A DNA stretch of 64,000 nt from the NCBI GenBank assembly GCA_963746955.1, contig CAVVDR010000023.1, positions 62,001 to 126,000 on the forward strand. Reading direction: 5' to 3'. Source of the DNA: DASQBT01 sp963746955 (GTDB lineage: Bacteria; Pseudomonadota; Gammaproteobacteria; Burkholderiales; Thiobacillaceae). The translations under genes were made by a program, and so were the position numbers. The notes under the pieces were generated by a model. The model saw nothing but the letters and a program-made list of their open reading frames with translations. It was not told where the DNA came from and made no database searches. This document shows, in pieces, positions 61,214-64,000 of the stretch (the first letter of the stretch is position 1; the number at the start of each line of letters is the position of its first letter).

Positions 61214-62041
61214 TTATTCCTCCGTTTCCGGTAGACGAATGGTGTACTGACCGGATTTCTCGTCGCGCACCACGGCCAGAAGGCCTCGTTTCTGGGCATC
61301 CTCCACCAGTTCCTTGAATGAGCGGAAACCATAGAATGACTCGGTAAAGCCTGGCCGGCGCCGTTGCATGGTGGTCTTGACCAGGGAGCCCCAGATCTTC
61401 TCGTCCGAGCCACGCTCGGCAATCAGCGCTTCCACCGTCTCGACGATGAAATCGAGTGCTTCCTGGCGTTTGTCGTCTTCACCTCTGGATGCTGCGGGCT
61501 TTTTGCTGGTTATGGCCGTTCTTGCTGGGGCCTTCTTCTCTTTGCGTTTCAGTTGCGCTTCCTGTTCGCGGACCAAATCGTCATAAAAAATGAACTCGTC
61601 GCAGTTGGCGCTCAGCAGGTCGGAGGTCGAATTCTTTACTCCGATGCCGATCACGCGCTTGTTGTTCTCCCGCAGCTTCGAAACCAGGGGTGAGAAGTCC
61701 GAATCGCCGCTGATGATGACAAATGCGTCCACATGCGCTTTCGTGTAGCAGAGATCAAGCGCATCCACGACCATGCGGATATCCGCCGAGTTTTTGCCGG
61801 ATTGCCGAACGTGCGGAATCTCGATCAGTTCAAAAGACGCTTCGTGCATGGTGGCCTTGAAGTCCTTATAGCGCTCCCAGTCGCAATAGGCTTTCTTGAC
61901 CACGATGCTGCCCTTGAGCAGCAAACGCTCCAGCACCTTCTTGATGTCGAATTGCGCATACCTCGCATCGCGTACGCCAAGCGCAATATTCTCGAAATCA
62001 CAAAACAATGCCATGTTGCTAATTTCAGGTTGGCCGGCCAT
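61214..62041 (-). CDS. NYN-domain ribonuclease-like protein with C-terminal OST-HTH/LOTUS domain
   Basis: 275 aa. Residues 8-165 are a NYN (PIN-like) domain with the acidic active residues in LFCDFENIALGV, GKNSADIRMVVDALDLCY and FVIISGDSDFSPLVSKLRE. A Lys-rich linker follows, then a LOTUS/OST-HTH-type domain (IWGSLVKTTMQRRRPGFTESFYGFRSFKELVEDAQKRGLL). Known relatives (LabA, MARF1-like) cut or bind RNA. Acts in the cytoplasm; targets unknown. Monocistronic. Confidence 0.88.
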   Translation of the reverse strand: MAGQPEISNMALFCDFENIALGVRDARYAQFDIKKVLERLLLKGSIVVKKAYCDWERYKDFKATMHEASFELIEIPHVRQSGKNSADIRMVVDALDLCYTKAHVDAFVIISGDSDFSPLVSKLRENNKRVIGIGVKNSTSDLLSANCDEFIFYDDLVREQEAQLKRKEKKAPARTAITSKKPAASRGEDDKRQEALDFIVETVEALIAERGSDEKIWGSLVKTTMQRRRPGFTESFYGFRSFKELVEDAQKRGLLAVVRDEKSGQYTIRLPETEE

Positions 62042-62357
62042 CAGTTGCTCCTTTGCCTATCTTGTGCGAGCGAACCAATTCTTAATGACATTGGCCATGA
62101 GCGCAAATCGAATCAAATCACATTTGTCCGGCATTCGGTGGCGCTCATGCCGTTTGTCGAATAGGTGTCTTTTGATTGCGTAAGCGGATGATTAGGCGGA
62201 TAGTGCGCGTCAGCGATCTTCAAGTAGTGTAGATGCTGGCTGGTTCAGTACCCCCTGCTTCTCCGGTATTTCATCCTTCATCACCCCGCCATCTTGACCT
62301 TCGCCCTCAAGGGCTTTCCGCTCAATATTTCTATACTTCTTAATAAGGATTCAAGAC
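62042..62357. other. Intergenic stretch with the cold-shock gene leader
   Basis: About 315 bases between divergent genes. It holds the promoter and presumably long 5' leader of the cold-shock gene (AAGGA before its ATG) and the promoter of the NYN gene. A small hairpin (GCCCTCAAGGGC, 62302-62313) is the only structure that stands out. No gene seen. Confidence 0.45.
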
Positions 62358-62564
62358 ATGGCAACAGGTACAGTGAAGTGGTTCAACGATGCCAAAGGGT
62401 TCGGCTTTGTTACGCCCGATGGCGGCGGAGCAGATCTTTTCGTCCATTTTTCGGCGATCCAGGCCCAAGGTTTCAAGACCCTGCAGGAAAACCAGCGTGT
62501 GGATTTCGACGTCACCACTGGCCCGAAAGGCCAGCAAGCTTCAAACATTCGCGCTGCTGAATAG
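62358..62564 (+). CDS. Cold-shock protein (CspA family)
   Basis: 68-aa single-strand nucleic-acid-binding OB fold with RNP1 KGFGFVT and RNP2 DLFVHFS; MATGTVKWFNDAKGFGF is the family start. AAGGA 8 nt upstream. A glycine-rich loop (PDGGGAD) is a small variant of the usual PDDG. RNA chaperone role expected. Confidence 0.96.
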   Translation: MATGTVKWFNDAKGFGFVTPDGGGADLFVHFSAIQAQGFKTLQENQRVDFDVTTGPKGQQASNIRAAE

Positions 62565-62570
62565 ATCATC

Positions 62571-62624
62571 AGCGCGGCCCCGCATGGCATGGCAGTGCTG
62601 GCCATCATGCGGGTCGCCCGCGCT
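62571..62624. repeat. Large stem-loop between cspA and the convergent small gene
   Basis: Three stacked stems: AGCGCGG/CCGCGCT, CCCGCATG/CATGCGGG and ATGGC/GCCAT around loop AGTGCTG, about 20 bp paired. No T tract on either strand, so it may block exonucleases rather than terminate transcription. Confidence 0.5.
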
Positions 62625-62630
62625 TGGGGG

Positions 62631-62843
62631 CTATTTCACATACCAGTCAATGCTGACGATATGATTCACGTTCACCATCTTCCTGCCCTTCTTATCGGGG
62701 TTGTTTGACGGGCTGACACTGATGAACAGATCGGATATGGTCTCGACCTTCCCCCTGATACGGAACGATTGACCATTGCTGAGAGTCAGCGTTGCTTCAT
62801 CTCCCGCAATTTCCTGATTAAGGGCCTGACTTACGCTGAGCAT
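62631..62843 (-). CDS. Small protein of unknown function (70 aa)
   Basis: 70-aa protein with AAGGA 7 nt before its ATG. Sequence after residue 17 suggests a small all-beta fold (ATLTLSNGQSFRIRGKVETISDLFISVSP, then MVNVNHIVSIDWYVK), a pattern loosely like Sm/Hfq-type or other small barrels: polar strands, an NG turn and a closing I-x-x-I/V. I do not recognise it. Convergent with the cold-shock gene across the large hairpin. Confidence 0.55.
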   Translation of the reverse strand: MLSVSQALNQEIAGDEATLTLSNGQSFRIRGKVETISDLFISVSPSNNPDKKGRKMVNVNHIVSIDWYVK

Positions 62844-63233
62844 CCGGAATTCCTTGCTTGAACACTAACTGAACGTACTCAGGTAGTGCGGATTCATCAT
62901 ACCCTAATCGAGGAGTCTGATGGGCAGGCCCGTGCAAAATTGGACGTCCGTCGCTTCCGTTGACACGCTATTAAGGTCGAAGCTGAAATTCTTGAATGGG
63001 ACAGGGAGGGTGAGATACGTAGGCGAATTCAAGGTCAACCGGTGAAGTAAATCCCTCACGGGTAGGGCGCTTATATACGCGGCAATACCGGCAGCAGAGG
63101 GTGGTTTTCAGAGGGAAGGACATCTATAATCGCTGTTCTTGTGCCAGAATCCTGCGCAGAGCCGCCATTGTGTTGCGGGATTTTGGGTGATCCACCTTAA
63201 TGCCTTTGGGCGATTCAAGAATGGGAGATGACT
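62844..63233. other. Intergenic stretch before the CsgG-like gene
   Basis: 390 bases with a possible small reading frame (62920-63045) and a TATAAT at 63125-63130 without a good -35. TTGACA-type hexamer (TTGACAC at 62958) has no matching -10. Nothing else is supported. Confidence 0.4.
62920..63045 (+). CDS. Possible 41-aa small protein
   Basis: ATG 62920 preceded by GAGGAG at 4 nt, stop TGA 63043-63045. The product is basic (MGRPVQNWTSVASVDTLLRS then KFLNGTGRVRYVG). No family recognised. The ribosome site is the main support; it could be chance. Confidence 0.25.
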   Translation: MGRPVQNWTSVASVDTLLRSKLKFLNGTGRVRYVGEFKVNR

Positions 63234-64000
63234 GTGAAGGCGAAAGATTCAATCAATAAGTTCAATTCCTTGACGATTAAAGCGGGCGCAATTTTGTTTC
63301 CGACGCTCCTGTTGGCAATGACCGGGTGTGAAGGGACGATGCCACAATTGGGCGGTTCGTCCGGCCAGACCGTAACGGGCGGGGCTGCCGGGTCGAGTTC
63401 GCAGGGAGGCAACAGCCAACTCGAACACTGCGATGCTGCCCTCGGCACCCTGGGGGTGGAAGAGGATCAGAGCGCACCCTGGTGGGGTGAGTACGCTTCT
63501 CGCTACCCCAGCCTGGGCAGCACCACGCCGGTTCTGCGCATGATGATTCAGCAGTCCAACTGCTTCGTGGTGGTTGAGCGCGGGCGCTCGATGAACAACA
63601 TGATGCGGGAGCGCGAATTGGAGAAGTCCGGCGAGATGCGTTCAGGCAGCAAATTCGGCAAGGGCCAGATGGTCGCGGCCGACTACACCATGCAGCCGAG
63701 CATCCAGTTCTCGGCCAAGGGCACGGGAGGCCTTGGTGCCGCGCTCGGAGGCCTCTTCGGCAGCGTTGCTGGCGCGGTCGCCGGGGGCATGAAGTCCAAC
63801 GAGGCCGCTACGACGCTGCTGCTGATTGACAACCGCTCCGGGGTGCAGATCTCCTCCTCGGTGGGCAGTGCCAAGAACTTCGACTTCAACCTCGCCGGTG
63901 GCCTGTTCGGCGGTGGGGTTGGCGGCGGGGCCGGCGGTTTCACCAACACGCCCGAGGGCAAAGTCCTGACTGCGGCCTTTGTCGATTCCTACAACCAGAT
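63234..64000 (+). CDS. CsgG-like lipoprotein (C-terminus beyond window)
   Basis: Partial gene. GTG 63234 has GGGAG 6 nt upstream; ATG 63228 directly abuts it. Signal with lipobox AMTGC (KAGAILFPTLLLAMTGCEG) makes it a lipoprotein. The Ser/Gly linker is followed by a CsgG-type core: TTPVLRMMIQQSNCFVVVERGRSMNNMMRERELEKSGE, QMVAADYTMQPSIQFSAKG and glycine-rich helices (AALGGLFGSVAGAVAGG). CsgG proteins form an outer-membrane export pore; relatives of this type are often involved in stress or peptidoglycan binding. The stop lies past 64000. Confidence 0.75.
   Translation, partial: MKAKDSINKFNSLTIKAGAILFPTLLLAMTGCEGTMPQLGGSSGQTVTGGAAGSSSQGGNSQLEHCDAALGTLGVEEDQSAPWWGEYASRYPSLGSTTPVLRMMIQQSNCFVVVERGRSMNNMMRERELEKSGEMRSGSKFGKGQMVAADYTMQPSIQFSAKGTGGLGAALGGLFGSVAGAVAGGMKSNEAATTLLLIDNRSGVQISSSVGSAKNFDFNLAGGLFGGGVGGGAGGFTNTPEGKVLTAAFVDSYNQ

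Overview
The window looks like the chromosome of a sulfur-oxidising chemolithotrophic betaproteobacterium (Nitrosomonadales-like, for example the Sulfuricella/Sulfuriferula area). This is inferred from the soxXYZAB cluster without soxCD, a rhodanese-tusA-dsrE2 sulfur-carrier set, three tandem DUF2173 genes, and gene orders common in Betaproteobacteria (pepA-holC-orf-valS, lptF-lptG, ilvBHC-psd-pssA-leuA, rpsF-rpsR-rplI-dnaB-alr). No species is claimed. No rRNA, tRNA or CRISPR array was found.

Layout. 1-4.6 kb (minus): the end of an MSHA-type pilus locus (secretin mshL, cut by the window edge, and ATPase mshM), a MITE-like element of about 275 bp lying directly against the mshM start, and a sigma-54-dependent response regulator. 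4.7-8.0 kb: an ABC ATPase without a permease, a small serine esterase and a long PilZ-like protein. 8.4-15.1 kb (minus): soxX-soxY-soxZ-soxA-(terminator)-soxB-(terminator)-alaS. 15.3-18.6 kb: BepA-like metalloprotease, moaC, and a lipoprotein/TlpA pair. 18.7-22.4 kb: rhodanese, tusA and dsrE2, a FadL-type porin and an exported protein of unknown function. 22.5-28.0 kb (minus): pepA-holC-orf-valS, divergent from lptF-lptG (28.0-30.2 kb). 30.8-31.9 kb: three tandem DUF2173 genes with a terminator. 32.0-32.6 kb: a gene-free stretch that resembles a decayed group II intron. 32.7-39.3 kb: branched-chain amino acid and phospholipid genes (ilvB, ilvH, ilvC, psd, pssA, leuA). 39.3-43.1 kb: DUF2069, HugZ-like, wrbA, UPF0114 and aspA. 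43.1-45.9 kb: four translationally overlapping genes (two thioredoxin-fold proteins, a TolC-like protein and a very short HlyD-like adaptor) with no pump. 45.8-55.5 kb: lytic transglycosylase, proS, a spermidine-synthase-like protein, WD40 lipoprotein, rppH, apbC behind an IscR-like operator, dcd and a large amino acid decarboxylase. 55.7-57.3 kb: an intact IS1380-family element. 57.4-61.2 kb: rpsF-rpsR-rplI, dnaB, alr. 61.2-64.0 kb: a NYN-LOTUS protein, a cold-shock protein, small unknown genes and the start of a CsgG-like lipoprotein.

How it fits together. SoxXA and SoxB act on thiosulfate held on the SoxY C-terminal cysteine. Without SoxCD in this locus, the sulfane sulfur would be expected to leave as stored or carrier-bound sulfur, and the rhodanese/TusA/DsrE2 proteins a few kb away are the usual cytoplasmic sulfur-trafficking partners. 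The periplasmic thioredoxin-fold proteins could keep Sox cysteines or cytochrome c assembly reduced, but that is inference. The most interesting uncharacterised items are the DUF2173 triplet, the four-gene Trx/TolC/adaptor operon without a pump, the IscR-like site at apbC, and a putative leaderless leucine-rich leader peptide before leuA.
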